Shown here one piece after another: positions 16,801-25,418 of a DNA stretch of 64,000 nucleotides. Under the pieces are notes generated by a model. The model saw only the letters and a list, made by a program, of their open reading frames with translations. It had not been told where the DNA came from and ran no database searches. The stretch covers positions 62,001-126,000 of the forward strand of contig NZ_MOBP01000005.1 of assembly GCF_003732665.1 (NCBI RefSeq). Direction: 5' to 3'. Source of the DNA: Pseudomonas frederiksbergensis (GTDB taxonomy: Bacteria > Pseudomonadota > Gammaproteobacteria > Pseudomonadales > Pseudomonadaceae). Made by a program: the position numbers and the translations under genes. How positions within the stretch are numbered: the stretch's first letter is position 1; each line of letters starts with the position of its first letter.

Positions 16801-17892
16801 GTGGCGCTCAATAGCATCGAAGAACTGGTTGAAGACATCCGCCAAGGCAAGATGGTCATCCTCATGGATGACGAAGACCGCGAGAACGAAGGCGACCTGA
16901 TCATGGCCGCCGAGTGCTGCCAGCCTGAACACATCAACTTCATGGCCAAGCACGCCCGTGGCCTGATCTGCATGCCGATGAGCCGCGAACGCTGCGAACT
17001 GCTGAAGCTGCCGCTGATGGCGCCGCGCAACGGTTCCGGTTTTGGCACCAAGTTCACTGTGTCGATCGAAGCCACCACCGGCGTGACCACCGGCATCTCC
17101 GCCGCCGACCGCGCCCGCACCGTGCAGGCTGCCGCCGCCAAGGATGCCAAGGCTGAAGACATCGTCAGCCCGGGCCATATCTTCCCGCTGATGGCCCAAC
17201 CGGGCGGCACCCTCGCTCGCGCCGGTCACACCGAAGCCGCCTGCGACCTGGCGCGCATGGCCGGTTTCGAGCCGAGCGGCGTGATCTGCGAAGTGATGAA
17301 CGACGACGGCACCATGTCCCGCCGCGCCGAACTGGAAACCTTCGCCGCCGAACACAACATCAAGATCGGCACCATCGCCGACCTGATTCACTACCGGATG
17401 ATCCACGAACGTACCGTTCAGCGGATTGCCGAGCAGCCGCTGGACAGCGAACTGGGCCAATTCAACCTGGTGACCTATCGTGATTCCGTGGAAGGCGACG
17501 TGCACATGGCCCTGACCCTGGGCACCGTATGCGCCGAAGAACCGACCCTGGTTCGCGTGCACAACATGGACCCGTTGCGCGATCTGCTGATGGTCAAGCA
17601 ACCGGGGCGCTGGAGCCTGCGCGCCGCCATGGCTGCGGTTGCCGAGGCCGGCAGCGGCGTGGTTCTGTTGCTCGGTCACCCGCTCGATGGTGACGTGTTG
17701 CTGGCGCATATCCGCGAAACCGCTGAGCAGGTCCCGGCGAAAAAACCGACCACCTACAGCATCGTCGGTGCCGGTTCGCAGATCCTGCGGGACCTGGGCG
17801 TACGCAAAATGCGCCTGATGAGTGCGCCAATGAAATTTAATGCGATATCCGGTTTCGATCTGGAAGTTGTAGAATACGTGCCCTCCGAATAA
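16801..17892 (+). CDS. ribBA: RibB with a degenerate RibA domain (DHBP synthase, RibBA-type)
   Basis: A 363-residue fusion. Residues 1-200 are 3,4-dihydroxy-2-butanone-4-phosphate synthase with DDEDRENEGDL, GLICMPM and AGHTEAA. Residues 205-363 resemble GTP cyclohydrolase II, but the zinc cysteines of that enzyme ([12 protein letters not shown]) are replaced by HNMDPLRD...PGRWS, and the [11 protein letters not shown] loop is lost. So only the RibB half should be catalytic; a complete ribA is present at 21441. GTG 16801 is chosen because AAGGGGG precedes it by 6 bp. No FMN riboswitch fits in the 16-bp gap upstream. Confidence 0.94.
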   Translation: MALNSIEELVEDIRQGKMVILMDDEDRENEGDLIMAAECCQPEHINFMAKHARGLICMPMSRERCELLKLPLMAPRNGSGFGTKFTVSIEATTGVTTGISAADRARTVQAAAAKDAKAEDIVSPGHIFPLMAQPGGTLARAGHTEAACDLARMAGFEPSGVICEVMNDDGTMSRRAELETFAAEHNIKIGTIADLIHYRMIHERTVQRIAEQPLDSELGQFNLVTYRDSVEGDVHMALTLGTVCAEEPTLVRVHNMDPLRDLLMVKQPGRWSLRAAMAAVAEAGSGVVLLLGHPLDGDVLLAHIRETAEQVPAKKPTTYSIVGAGSQILRDLGVRKMRLMSAPMKFNAISGFDLEVVEYVPSE

Positions 17893-17938
17893 TGACCGGT
17901 TGTTTCCGGGCCTTGATTCGCGGTTAACACATCACTGA

Positions 17939-17961
17939 GGGACGCGTAGAAAACGCGTCCC
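17939..17961 (+). terminator. Stem-loop between ribBA and ribH
   Basis: A perfect 9-bp stem GGGACGCGT / ACGCGTCCC with loop AGAAA, 46 bp after the ribBA stop and 23 bp before the ribH start. It is not followed by a proper T run (CGGCTCTTTAAG), so it may attenuate or process the transcript rather than end it. Confidence 0.45.
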
Positions 17962-17983
17962 GGCTCTTTAAGAGATCTAACGA

Positions 17984-18460
17984 ATGACCCTGAAGACCAT
18001 CGAAGGTACGTTCATCGCCCCTAAAGGCCGCTACGCTTTGGTAGTAGGCCGTTTCAACAGCTTCGTTGTTGAAAGCCTAGTCAGCGGTGCAGTTGATGCC
18101 CTGGTTCGCCATGGCGTGAGCGAAAGCGACATTACCCTCATCCGTGCCCCTGGCGCCTTCGAAATCCCGCTGGTTGCGCAGAAAGTCGCCCAGAAAGGCG
18201 AGTACGCAGCAATCATCGCCCTGGGCGCGGTCATTCGTGGCGGTACTCCGCACTTCGAATACGTGGCGGGCGAATGCACCAAGGGCCTGGCCCAGGTGTC
18301 CATGGAGTTCGGCGTACCGGTCGCTTTCGGCGTGCTGACCGTTGATTCCATCGAGCAAGCCATCGAACGTTCCGGCACCAAGGCCGGCAACAAAGGTGCC
18401 GAAGCTGCCCTGTCCGCCCTGGAAATGGTCAGCCTGCTGGCACAGTTGGAGGCCAAGTGA
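17984..18460 (+). CDS. ribH: 6,7-dimethyl-8-ribityllumazine synthase
   Basis: A 158-residue lumazine synthase, which condenses the RibB and RibD products. Family motifs are [43 protein letters not shown] and the C-terminal [14 protein letters not shown]. The catalytic His is in TPHFEYV. It follows a stem-loop after ribBA and its stop overlaps the nusB start (GTGA). Confidence 0.97.
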   Translation: MTLKTIEGTFIAPKGRYALVVGRFNSFVVESLVSGAVDALVRHGVSESDITLIRAPGAFEIPLVAQKVAQKGEYAAIIALGAVIRGGTPHFEYVAGECTKGLAQVSMEFGVPVAFGVLTVDSIEQAIERSGTKAGNKGAEAALSALEMVSLLAQLEAK

Positions 18461-18957
18461 TTAGCGACGACAGCGATCAGTTCAACCCGCGCGATCCAAA
18501 GCCTGCGGATGCCGGCAAGCCATCGAAAAGCGTCAAGCGTCGCGAAGCCCGTCAGCTCGCGACTCAAGCGCTGTACCAATGGCACATGGCCAAGCAATCG
18601 CTGAACGAGATCGAAGCGCAGTTCCGGGTCGATAACGATTTCAGCGATGTCGACGGTGCCTATTTCCGCGAAATCCTCCACGGGGTTCCGGCGCAAAAGG
18701 ACAAAATCGATGCCGCACTGGCGCCTTGCCTGGACATCACCATCGAAGAGCTCGACCCGGTTGAACTGGCGGTTCTGCGCCTGTCCACCTGGGAACTGCT
18801 CGAGCGTGTCGACGTGCCGTACCGCGTTGTGATCAACGAAGGTATCGAGCTGGCGAAAGTCTTCGGTTCCACCGATGGCCACAAGTTCGTCAACGGTGTA
18901 CTCGACAAGCTGGCCCCGCGTCTGCGTGAAGCTGAAGTGAAGGCGTTCAAGCGCTAA
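18457..18957 (+). CDS. nusB: Transcription antitermination factor NusB
   Basis: A 166-residue all-helical RNA-binding protein that joins NusE (S10) on boxA of rRNA transcripts. The core starts with [17 protein letters not shown] (about residue 27) and contains [17 protein letters not shown] and the end [13 protein letters not shown]. The GTG start overlaps the ribH stop by 4 bp. It carries an extra N-terminal tail of about 25 polar residues compared with E. coli NusB. The ribH-nusB-thiL order is conserved in many Gammaproteobacteria. Confidence 0.96.
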   Translation: MISDDSDQFNPRDPKPADAGKPSKSVKRREARQLATQALYQWHMAKQSLNEIEAQFRVDNDFSDVDGAYFREILHGVPAQKDKIDAALAPCLDITIEELDPVELAVLRLSTWELLERVDVPYRVVINEGIELAKVFGSTDGHKFVNGVLDKLAPRLREAEVKAFKR

Positions 18958-18975
18958 TCGGCGCTTGTAATCGCT

Positions 18976-19941
18976 ATGGGTGAGTTTGAGCTGATCCGCA
19001 ATTTCTTCGCCGCCGCGCCTTGTGCGCAGGGCGGCGAGGGCGTTGCCCTTGGGATCGGCGACGATTGCGCCTTGCTGGCTGTTCCTCTGGGGGAGCAGTT
19101 GGCGGTTTCCACCGACACACTGGTTGCCGGTGTGCATTTCGCAGATCCTTGCGACCCTTTTCTACTCGGTCAGCGCTCGCTGGCTGTCGCGGTCAGCGAC
19201 CTGGCCGCCATGGGCGCCACCCCCGTTGCCTTTACCCTTGCCCTGACCTTGCCGACGGTGACCGCCGATTGGCTGGATGCGTTTGCCCGTGGTTTGAACG
19301 TGATGGCCCAGGGCTGTGGCGTGGCGCTGGTCGGTGGTGACACCACCCGTGGGCCGCTGAGCCTGACCGTGACCGTGTTCGGGCGAGTGCCGGCCGGCCA
19401 GGCGTTGACCCGCAGCGGCGCCCGGCCGGGAGACTTGCTGTGCGTCGGTGGCGAGTTGGGCAATGCCGCCGGCGCGTTGCCGCTGGTGCTCGGCCAGCGC
19501 AGCGCCGATGAGGCCATCGCCGATCCGCTGCTGCGTCATTACTGGTCACCGCAACCGCAACTGGCCCTCGGTCAGGCGTTGCGCGGCAAAGCCACGGCGG
19601 CGCTGGATATCTCCGATGGTCTGCTCGCCGACTGCGGGCATATTGCGCTCGCATCGCAGGTCGGCATTCAGGTGGAGCGGAGTAAGCTGCCGGTATCGAC
19701 GGCGTTGGTGGCGTTCCTCGGCCAGACCGGTGCCGAAGACGCAGCGCTGAGCGGTGGCGACGACTACGTGCTGGCGTTCACTCTGCCGTTCGTCGAATTG
19801 CCACAACTGCTGGCGGACGGCTGGCCGATCCATGTGATCGGCCAAGTCGTGACGGGGCAGGGCGTGGTGCTGCTGGACGCCGCCGGACACGACATCACCC
19901 CGCAAACCCGGGGCTATCAACATTTTCGGGAGACACCGTGA
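18976..19941 (+). CDS. thiL: Thiamine-monophosphate kinase
   Basis: A 321-residue enzyme that phosphorylates thiamine monophosphate to thiamine diphosphate with ATP. The PurM-type fold shows GIGDDCALL (about residues 26-34), STDTLVAGVHF, DLAAMGATP, and GGDDYVLAFT near the C-terminus. The start lies 18 bp after nusB and its stop overlaps the pgpA start (GTGA). Length agrees with the family. Confidence 0.96.
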   Translation: MGEFELIRNFFAAAPCAQGGEGVALGIGDDCALLAVPLGEQLAVSTDTLVAGVHFADPCDPFLLGQRSLAVAVSDLAAMGATPVAFTLALTLPTVTADWLDAFARGLNVMAQGCGVALVGGDTTRGPLSLTVTVFGRVPAGQALTRSGARPGDLLCVGGELGNAAGALPLVLGQRSADEAIADPLLRHYWSPQPQLALGQALRGKATAALDISDGLLADCGHIALASQVGIQVERSKLPVSTALVAFLGQTGAEDAALSGGDDYVLAFTLPFVELPQLLADGWPIHVIGQVVTGQGVVLLDAAGHDITPQTRGYQHFRETP

Positions 19942-20441
19942 CAGATCATCCCAAACAGGTCCCGGCGGAATTCGTTCCGCCATCGGTCTGGCGCAATCCA
20001 TGGCACTTCCTGGCGTTCGGCTTCGGCTCGGGCACCTTGCCCAAGGCTCCCGGCACCTGGGGTTCGTTAGTTGCGCTACCCTTTATCCCGTTGTGGCAAA
20101 TGTTGCCCGACTGGGGCTACTGGCTGATGCTCGGCATCACCATGCTGTTCGGCTTCTGGCTGTGCGGCAAAGTGGCCGACGATTTGCGGGTGCACGACCA
20201 CGAAGGCATCGTCTGGGACGAGATGGTCGGGATGTGGATCACCCTGTGGCTGGTACCGGAAGGCTGGTACTGGTTGTTGGCGGGGTTCCTGATGTTCCGT
20301 TTCTTCGACATCCTCAAGCCATGGCCGATTCGCTGGATCGACCGGCATGTGCACGGCGGCGTCGGCATCATGCTCGACGACGTATTGGCCGGGGTCTTTG
20401 CATGGCTGGGGATGCAGGGCCTGGTGTGGTTTTTCGCCTGA
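19938..20441 (+). CDS. pgpA: Phosphatidylglycerophosphatase A
   Basis: A 167-residue inner membrane lipid phosphatase that makes phosphatidylglycerol. The family signature FGSGTLPKAPGTWGS is near residue 30, with four hydrophobic segments and the conserved HDHEGIVWDEMVG acidic motif that binds Mg. The GTG start is coupled to thiL. The last gene of the riboflavin/thiL run; a solute-binding protein gene begins 22 bp later. Confidence 0.96.
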   Translation: MTDHPKQVPAEFVPPSVWRNPWHFLAFGFGSGTLPKAPGTWGSLVALPFIPLWQMLPDWGYWLMLGITMLFGFWLCGKVADDLRVHDHEGIVWDEMVGMWITLWLVPEGWYWLLAGFLMFRFFDILKPWPIRWIDRHVHGGVGIMLDDVLAGVFAWLGMQGLVWFFA

Positions 20442-20463
20442 GTGGTAAAGCAGGGGACTGGGG

Positions 20464-21198
20464 ATGGCTCGACGCTGGTTGATGGTGGTTTTTACACTGT
20501 TTTGCTCCCTCGCCCAGGCGGGGGATGCCGCGCCGACGCCGTCCGTGATTCATCTGGCCAGCGAAGATTGGGAAGACTACACCGCCGCTGACGGTCATGG
20601 CCTGGGCTGGGACGTGTTGCGCGCCATCTTCGAGCCCGCCGGGGTCAAACTGGATATCCGCACCGAACCCTACACCCGCGCCGTCGGCCTGGCCCAGCGC
20701 GGCGAAGTGGATGCCTGCGTCGGTGCCTATCGCAATGAAACCAGTGACGTGCTCTATCCGCGCTGGAACTTCGACACCGATCACATCTATGCCCTGGGCC
20801 TGGCGAGCAACCCGCCACCGACCCCGGACACCCTCGGCAACTATCGACTGGCCTGGGTGCGCGGCTACAAGTATCAGGATTACCTGCCCAACGTGCAGCG
20901 CTACAACGAAGTGGTGCGGCGCACCGGAATCCTGTCGATGCTGACCCACAACCGCGCCGACTATTACATCGATGCCCTGACCGAAATCGATTATTTGCTC
21001 GCCCGGGCCAGAGATCCCTCGCAGTTCCGCCGCACCCACATCGCCGAATTGCCGCTGTACCTGTGCTTTGCCGATAACCCCAAGGCCCGCGCACTGATGG
21101 CGTTGTTCGACCAGCGCATGGGGTTGCTGGTGAAAAGCGGGCAGTTGAAACCGATTTTTGCCAAGTGGAAACAGCCGTATCCATTTGGTACTGACTGA
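20464..21198 (+). CDS. Periplasmic solute-binding protein (amino-acid type, SBP family 3)
   Basis: A 244-residue exported protein with a signal peptide of about 19 residues (MARRWLMVVFTLFCSLAQA) and a type 3 solute-binding domain (SEDWEDYTAADGHGLGWDVLRAIFEPAGV, QRGEVDACVGAYRNE). No ABC permease or ATPase gene is next to it, so it may serve a distant transporter or act in signalling. The ligand cannot be predicted. It follows pgpA closely and a REP pair follows its stop. Confidence 0.82.
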   Translation: MARRWLMVVFTLFCSLAQAGDAAPTPSVIHLASEDWEDYTAADGHGLGWDVLRAIFEPAGVKLDIRTEPYTRAVGLAQRGEVDACVGAYRNETSDVLYPRWNFDTDHIYALGLASNPPPTPDTLGNYRLAWVRGYKYQDYLPNVQRYNEVVRRTGILSMLTHNRADYYIDALTEIDYLLARARDPSQFRRTHIAELPLYLCFADNPKARALMALFDQRMGLLVKSGQLKPIFAKWKQPYPFGTD

Positions 21199-21215
21199 GC
21201 GTCGACGATGAGCCC

Positions 21216-21307
21216 CTGTGGGAGCGAGCCTGCTCGCGAATGCGGCCTCACATTCAACACATGAGCCGCCTGACCCACCGCCTTCGCGAGCAAGCCCGCT
21301 CCCACAG
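21216..21307. repeat. REP pair
   Basis: Inverted arms GTGGGAGCGAGCCTGCTCGC and GCGAGCAAGCCCGCTCCCAC about 42 bp apart, between the solute-binding protein gene and ribA. Confidence 0.85.
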
Positions 21308-21440
21308 GGATGGTGAGTTGTCTGCTTGATCAAACTTTTTGATCGTTATGCCCCATAATTCAGCCTAAGCGTCGGTCGGAACCTGCTGTTACAATGCCGC
21401 CTCTGCGAATCTCCAGTACTTATTGATCAGGAGCACACCG

Positions 21441-22058
21441 GTGCCTGTCGTTTTTGTCGCCGCTTCGAAGCTGCCAACACCTTTTGCGCAATTCACCATG
21501 CACGGCTTTCTCGATGAAGAGAACGGGCGCGAGCACGTGGTGCTGAGCCTGGGCGACTTCGCCGACGGTGCCCCGGTACTTGGCCGGTTGCACTCCGAAT
21601 GCCTGACCGGCGATGCCTTGTTCAGCCAGCGTTGCGACTGCGGCTCGCAACTTGAAGCGGCGTTGCAGGCCATCGCCCGTGAAGGCCGTGGCGTGTTGCT
21701 GTACTTGCGTCAGGAAGGCCGGGGCATTGGTCTGCTGAACAAGATCCGCGCCTACGAGTTACAGGACGGCGGCGCCGACACCGTTGAAGCCAACGAGCGT
21801 CTGGGCTTTGCCGCCGATCAGCGTGACTACGCCATGTGCCTGCCGATGCTGCAGCACCTGGGCGTGAAATCCCTGCGACTGATGACCAACAACCCGCGCA
21901 AGGTCAAAGCCTTGACCGACATGGGCATCGTGGTCGCCGAGCGCGTGCCGCTGCACACCGGCCATAACCCGCACAACAAACTCTACCTGGCCACCAAGGC
22001 GAGCAAGCTCGACCACATGATGGGCAACGAGCATCAAGGCGAGGCAGACCGGGCGTGA
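21441..22058 (+). CDS. ribA: GTP cyclohydrolase II
   Basis: A 205-residue enzyme that opens GTP in the first step of riboflavin synthesis. All family residues are present: zinc site [21 protein letters not shown], the active loop [22 protein letters not shown], and [18 protein letters not shown] 21441 is supported by AGGAG 7 bp upstream and gives the normal N-terminus [17 protein letters not shown]. It provides the activity lost from the RibA-like half of RibBA. It overlaps the next gene by 4 bp (GTGA). Confidence 0.97.
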   Translation: MPVVFVAASKLPTPFAQFTMHGFLDEENGREHVVLSLGDFADGAPVLGRLHSECLTGDALFSQRCDCGSQLEAALQAIAREGRGVLLYLRQEGRGIGLLNKIRAYELQDGGADTVEANERLGFAADQRDYAMCLPMLQHLGVKSLRLMTNNPRKVKALTDMGIVVAERVPLHTGHNPHNKLYLATKASKLDHMMGNEHQGEADRA

Positions 22059-22474
22059 CTCGCGGTCAGGTTCGGCGACGACTGTCCGTCACCTGGTGGC
22101 AATACCTGGCGATGGCCCTGGTGCCGTTGTTCGTGATCAACGGCGTGTTTGGCCAGAGCGAAGCGATCCTGCCGGTGTTGGCGATGCCGCTGTTTATCGC
22201 CGGTGTGGCCTCGATGTTTGTCAGCCTGAAGTTTTTCGGCGGCTACAAACACGCGCTGATCGCCACCCAGAAAGCCCTCGATACCTCTGAAGAGCCCGCA
22301 GCGTGGATTGCTCTGGCGGCCAAGCGCCGTATTGCCTTCCTCGCCGCGAGCCTGCCGGCCTGGATCGGCGCCTTGGCCGTATTCGTCGGTCTCGAAGCGG
22401 TGCCGCTGGTGCTGCTGGCGCTGTCCACCGCCGTGCTGTTCTACCTCTACCGTATCCCGCGTCAACTCGGCTGA
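22055..22474 (+). CDS. Conserved inner membrane protein of unknown function
   Basis: A 139-residue protein with four likely membrane helices (about residues 15-32, 38-57, 92-110 and 114-130) in two hairpins, joined by a polar cytoplasmic segment with [20 protein letters not shown]. The GTG start is coupled to the ribA stop, and its own stop overlaps the BtuF-like start (TGATG). In P. aeruginosa an equivalent small membrane protein sits between ribA and the binding-protein gene. No function recognised. Confidence 0.75.
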   Translation: MTRGQVRRRLSVTWWQYLAMALVPLFVINGVFGQSEAILPVLAMPLFIAGVASMFVSLKFFGGYKHALIATQKALDTSEEPAAWIALAAKRRIAFLAASLPAWIGALAVFVGLEAVPLVLLALSTAVLFYLYRIPRQLG

Positions 22475-23274
22475 TGCTGCGCGTCTGGCTGGCGGTTTTG
22501 CTGTTGGCCGTCAGCGGCTCGGCTGTTTCGGTCGAGCGAGTGGTCAGCCTCGCGCCGTCGCTTTCTGAAATCGTTGTTGAGCTGGGCTCAGCCGATTTAT
22601 TAGTCGGGGTGCTGGATGCCGGTGAGCGTCCGACCGAACTCAAGGACCTGCCTTCCGTTGGCCGCTATGGCCAGTTGGACATGGAGCGATTGCTCAGCCT
22701 CAAACCCGATTTGTTATTGCTCTGGCCCGGCAGCGTCGGCCCGGCCCAGCGTGAACAGCTCAAGCGCCTGAACATTCCCACCTACGTCGCTGAACCCCAC
22801 AACCTCGGCCAGCTCACGGCGCAGATTGAAGCCATCGCCACGCAACTCGGCCGTCCGGAACGGGGCGTCAGGTTGGCGGCGGATCTGCGACAGAAACTGG
22901 ATAACCTGCGCCAGCGTTATCGCCGGGATAAGCCGCTAACGGTGTTCTATCAAGTCTGGGATCGGCCGCTGTACACCGTGGGCGGTGGGCAGATCATCAG
23001 CGATGCGCTGGAAGTGTGTGGCGCGCGCAATGTGTTTGCCGACCTGACCTTGCCGGCGCCGCAAGTCAGCGTGGAAGCGGTGCTGCAGCGCAATCCCGAG
23101 GTGATTCTGGCCAGTGACCGGGCGCAGCTCGATGCCTGGAAGGCGTGGCCGCAGGTGGCGGCGGTGGCGCGAGGGCAATTGTTGTTGGTGACGGATAAGG
23201 GCTTGGAACGGCCGAGTGGGCAGATGATCGAGGCGACGGCCAAGTTGTGCCAGATTATCGCGCCGGACCGTTAA
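22474..23274 (+). CDS. BtuF-like cobalamin-binding periplasmic protein
   Basis: A 266-residue protein with a signal peptide of about 20 residues and a BtuF/FhuD-type fold: RVVSLAPSLSEIVVELGSADLLVGV, VGRYGQLDMERLLSLKPDLLLLW and GGGQIISDALEVCGARNVFADL. There is no lipobox, so it is a soluble periplasmic protein like E. coli BtuF. The convergent gene is a BtuB-like receptor, which supports corrinoid uptake, though no BtuC/BtuD genes are in the window. Coupled to the upstream membrane protein by a 1-bp overlap. Confidence 0.82.
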   Translation: MLRVWLAVLLLAVSGSAVSVERVVSLAPSLSEIVVELGSADLLVGVLDAGERPTELKDLPSVGRYGQLDMERLLSLKPDLLLLWPGSVGPAQREQLKRLNIPTYVAEPHNLGQLTAQIEAIATQLGRPERGVRLAADLRQKLDNLRQRYRRDKPLTVFYQVWDRPLYTVGGGQIISDALEVCGARNVFADLTLPAPQVSVEAVLQRNPEVILASDRAQLDAWKAWPQVAAVARGQLLLVTDKGLERPSGQMIEATAKLCQIIAPDR

Positions 23275-23288
23275 GACCGAGGTGCCTG

Positions 23289-23365
23289 CTTCGCGAGCAA
23301 GCCCGCTCCCACATTGGTTTTGTGTCGATCACAGATCCAATGTGGGAGCGGGCTTGCTCGCGAAG
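23289..23365. repeat. REP pair
   Basis: Inverted arms with cores TTCGCGAGCAAGCCCGCTCC and GGAGCGGGCTTGCTCGCGAA, also sharing CCAATGTGGG/CCCACATTGG ends, about 20 bp apart. It fills the space between the convergent BtuF-like and BtuB-like genes. Confidence 0.85.
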
Positions 23366-23394
23366 AGGCCATCTCAGGCGCCGTTAATCTGGGG

Positions 23395-25278
23395 TCAGAG
23401 CTCCGGCGTCCAGGTCACCCCAAACATCCACGCCCGACCTTCTTCGCGATACCCATACTGACTGCCGTCATAGCTGTACAACGCGCGGCTATAGCCCTTG
23501 TCCAGAAGGTTATCGACCTTCAATTCCAGCTTCACTTCCCGATTCAACGCCCAACTGCTGCGCAATCCGAGCAAGGCATAGCCACCCAGCGGCTGTAGAT
23601 TCTTCTCGTCGTCATAACTGCTGCTGACCGCTTGCCAACTGGCCCCCACGCCCAACCGATCAAACTGCCGATCCAGGTCCAGGCTCAATGTGCGACGCGC
23701 ACGTCGGGCCAGGGTGTGGCCGCTGTTGCGATCCCGTGGATCGATGATCGCCACGCCGAGGTTGCTCTGCCAGCCGAACAGTTCCTGTTTCAGCGCTGCT
23801 TCGAAGCCGTTGATGCGTGCCGAGGCGACGTTCTGCGGAAGGTTGTTGCTGCCGAAGATGATCGCGTCTTTCAGATCCGTGCGGTACAGCGATGCTTCCA
23901 GGCGACTGCTTTCGGTCAACTGACTGCGCCATTGCAGCTCGTAGCTTTTCGAGGTTTCCGGTTTGAGATCCGGGTTGCTGAAATCCGGGTAATACAAATC
24001 GTTGAAGGTAGGGGCGCGAAAGCCTTCGCTGTAGGTCAGCAGCAGGTCGTTGTCCGGGTTCAGCGGCAGGGTGAAGGTGCCGCTCCAACTGTTCTGGCCG
24101 CCGAACTGTTGGTTCTGGTCGCGGCGCAGGCCCAGCTCCGTGGAGAAGCTGTCCGCCTGGTAGCGATGCTGGATAAACGCGGCGCGGTTCCAGCGGCTGT
24201 CCTCGTCGAACGGCGTGCTGCTGTTAATCCGGTCTTCGTACCAGTCGCCGCCGGCGATCAGGCTGTTGTGCTCGTTGAGCGTCAGGTCGTTTTGCCAGTT
24301 CACCGAATCGCGGTAGGTGTTGAACACCGTGCGCTCGTCGCTGAGCTTGTCGAGGGTCTTCTCGCGGTTTTCGCTGTGGCCAAATTCGACGCGAGTTTTC
24401 CAAAGGTCGTTGATGTGCGCATCGACGTAACTGCTGACGCTGCTGACGTCGAAATCGCTGTATGGCTGCTGCTGGACGGATTCAAAGGTGTTGGTGTCGA
24501 AGCGACCGAACGGGTTATCGAACTCGCTTTTGCCCCTGTTATCCAACACGTTTGCACCGATTTCGATGTCATCGGTAAGGGCGTGACTCAGGCTCAAACT
24601 CACCGATTTGTTGCGGTACTCGTCGTGATCGCCATCGCTGGGATACGACTCGTGGGTGCGATTGATACCGGCCGTTTCATCAAGGCTGGCGCCCAGGTTG
24701 AAACGGGTTTTCTCATCGCCACCGGACAGCCCAAGGCTACGCTCCCACGTCTGGTTGCTGCCAAACCCCACATGCAGCCGTGGTTGAAAACCCTGTTCGC
24801 CGCCACGACGGGTGAAAATCTGGATCACCCCGCCAATCGCATCACTGCCATAAATCACCGACCGGGAGCCGCGCAGCACTTCCACGCGCTCGACCTGTTC
24901 GATGTTGATGTGTTGCAGGTTGCTGTCGCCGGACGTAGTGCTGCCGATGCGCTGCCCGTCCACCAGCACCAGGCTCTGGGCCGATTTGGTGCCGCGAATG
25001 TAAATCCCCGGCAAGCTGCCGCGCCCGCCGGTTTGCCCAACTTGCACGCCCGGCACACGCCGCAGAAGGTCGGTAACGCTGGTCGGTTGCAGGCGGTCGA
25101 TGTCGTCGCGGGTGAACACGGTGTTGGCGGCGCTGCTGTCGTTGCGCGCCTCGACCTGACGGTTGGCGCTGATCAGCACGTCGGGGAGTTTGAGGGCTTG
25201 ATCGCGTTCGAAGGTGTCGGCCAGGAGGTGGCCGGTCGGCAGCAAGGTCAGCGTCAGGGCGAGGCGGGAGAATTTCAT
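23395..25278 (-). CDS. TonB-dependent receptor, BtuB-like
   Basis: A 627-residue outer membrane receptor: signal peptide MKFSRLALTLTLLPTGHLLA, TonB-box region near LPDVLISANRQ, plug domain with LRRVPGVQVGQTGGRGSLPG and VEVLRGSRSVIYGSDAIGGV, and a barrel that ends in TWTPEL. Length and plug motifs match BtuB (614 residues in E. coli). Adjacent to a BtuF-like gene, so vitamin B12 or another corrinoid is the likely ligand. Only about 140 bp separate it from dxs, mostly a REP pair, and I see no B12 riboswitch, unusual for btuB. It could thus be a paralogue with another ligand. Confidence 0.82.
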   Translation of the reverse strand: MKFSRLALTLTLLPTGHLLADTFERDQALKLPDVLISANRQVEARNDSSAANTVFTRDDIDRLQPTSVTDLLRRVPGVQVGQTGGRGSLPGIYIRGTKSAQSLVLVDGQRIGSTTSGDSNLQHINIEQVERVEVLRGSRSVIYGSDAIGGVIQIFTRRGGEQGFQPRLHVGFGSNQTWERSLGLSGGDEKTRFNLGASLDETAGINRTHESYPSDGDHDEYRNKSVSLSLSHALTDDIEIGANVLDNRGKSEFDNPFGRFDTNTFESVQQQPYSDFDVSSVSSYVDAHINDLWKTRVEFGHSENREKTLDKLSDERTVFNTYRDSVNWQNDLTLNEHNSLIAGGDWYEDRINSSTPFDEDSRWNRAAFIQHRYQADSFSTELGLRRDQNQQFGGQNSWSGTFTLPLNPDNDLLLTYSEGFRAPTFNDLYYPDFSNPDLKPETSKSYELQWRSQLTESSRLEASLYRTDLKDAIIFGSNNLPQNVASARINGFEAALKQELFGWQSNLGVAIIDPRDRNSGHTLARRARRTLSLDLDRQFDRLGVGASWQAVSSSYDDEKNLQPLGGYALLGLRSSWALNREVKLELKVDNLLDKGYSRALYSYDGSQYGYREEGRAWMFGVTWTPEL

Positions 25279-25310
25279 GGGCTGTCCATTGGCACTTGGG
25301 AGCACAAACC

Positions 25311-25402
25311 AATGTGGGAGCGGGCTTGCTCGCGAAAGCGGTGGGTCAGTCAACATCTAAGTGACTGACAGTCCGTCTTCGCGAGCAAGCCCGCTCCCAC
25401 AG
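25311..25402. repeat. REP pair
   Basis: Inverted arms with cores TGGGAGCGGGCTTGCTCGCG and CGCGAGCAAGCCCGCTCCCA about 40 bp apart. It sits in the 5' region of the BtuB-like gene and just after the dxs stop, and takes the space where a riboswitch or promoter would be expected. Confidence 0.85.
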
Positions 25403-25418
25403 GGTTTTGCGTGTGGCT

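Noticed and set aside
23632..25368. A 578-codon plus-strand frame opposite the BtuB-like gene
   Set aside because: The receptor frame shows plug and barrel motifs; the other is a shadow with Ala/Val-rich low-information sequence.
25279..25418. Cobalamin riboswitch before the BtuB-like gene
   Set aside because: The space is filled by a REP pair and no B12-box-like sequence is visible.
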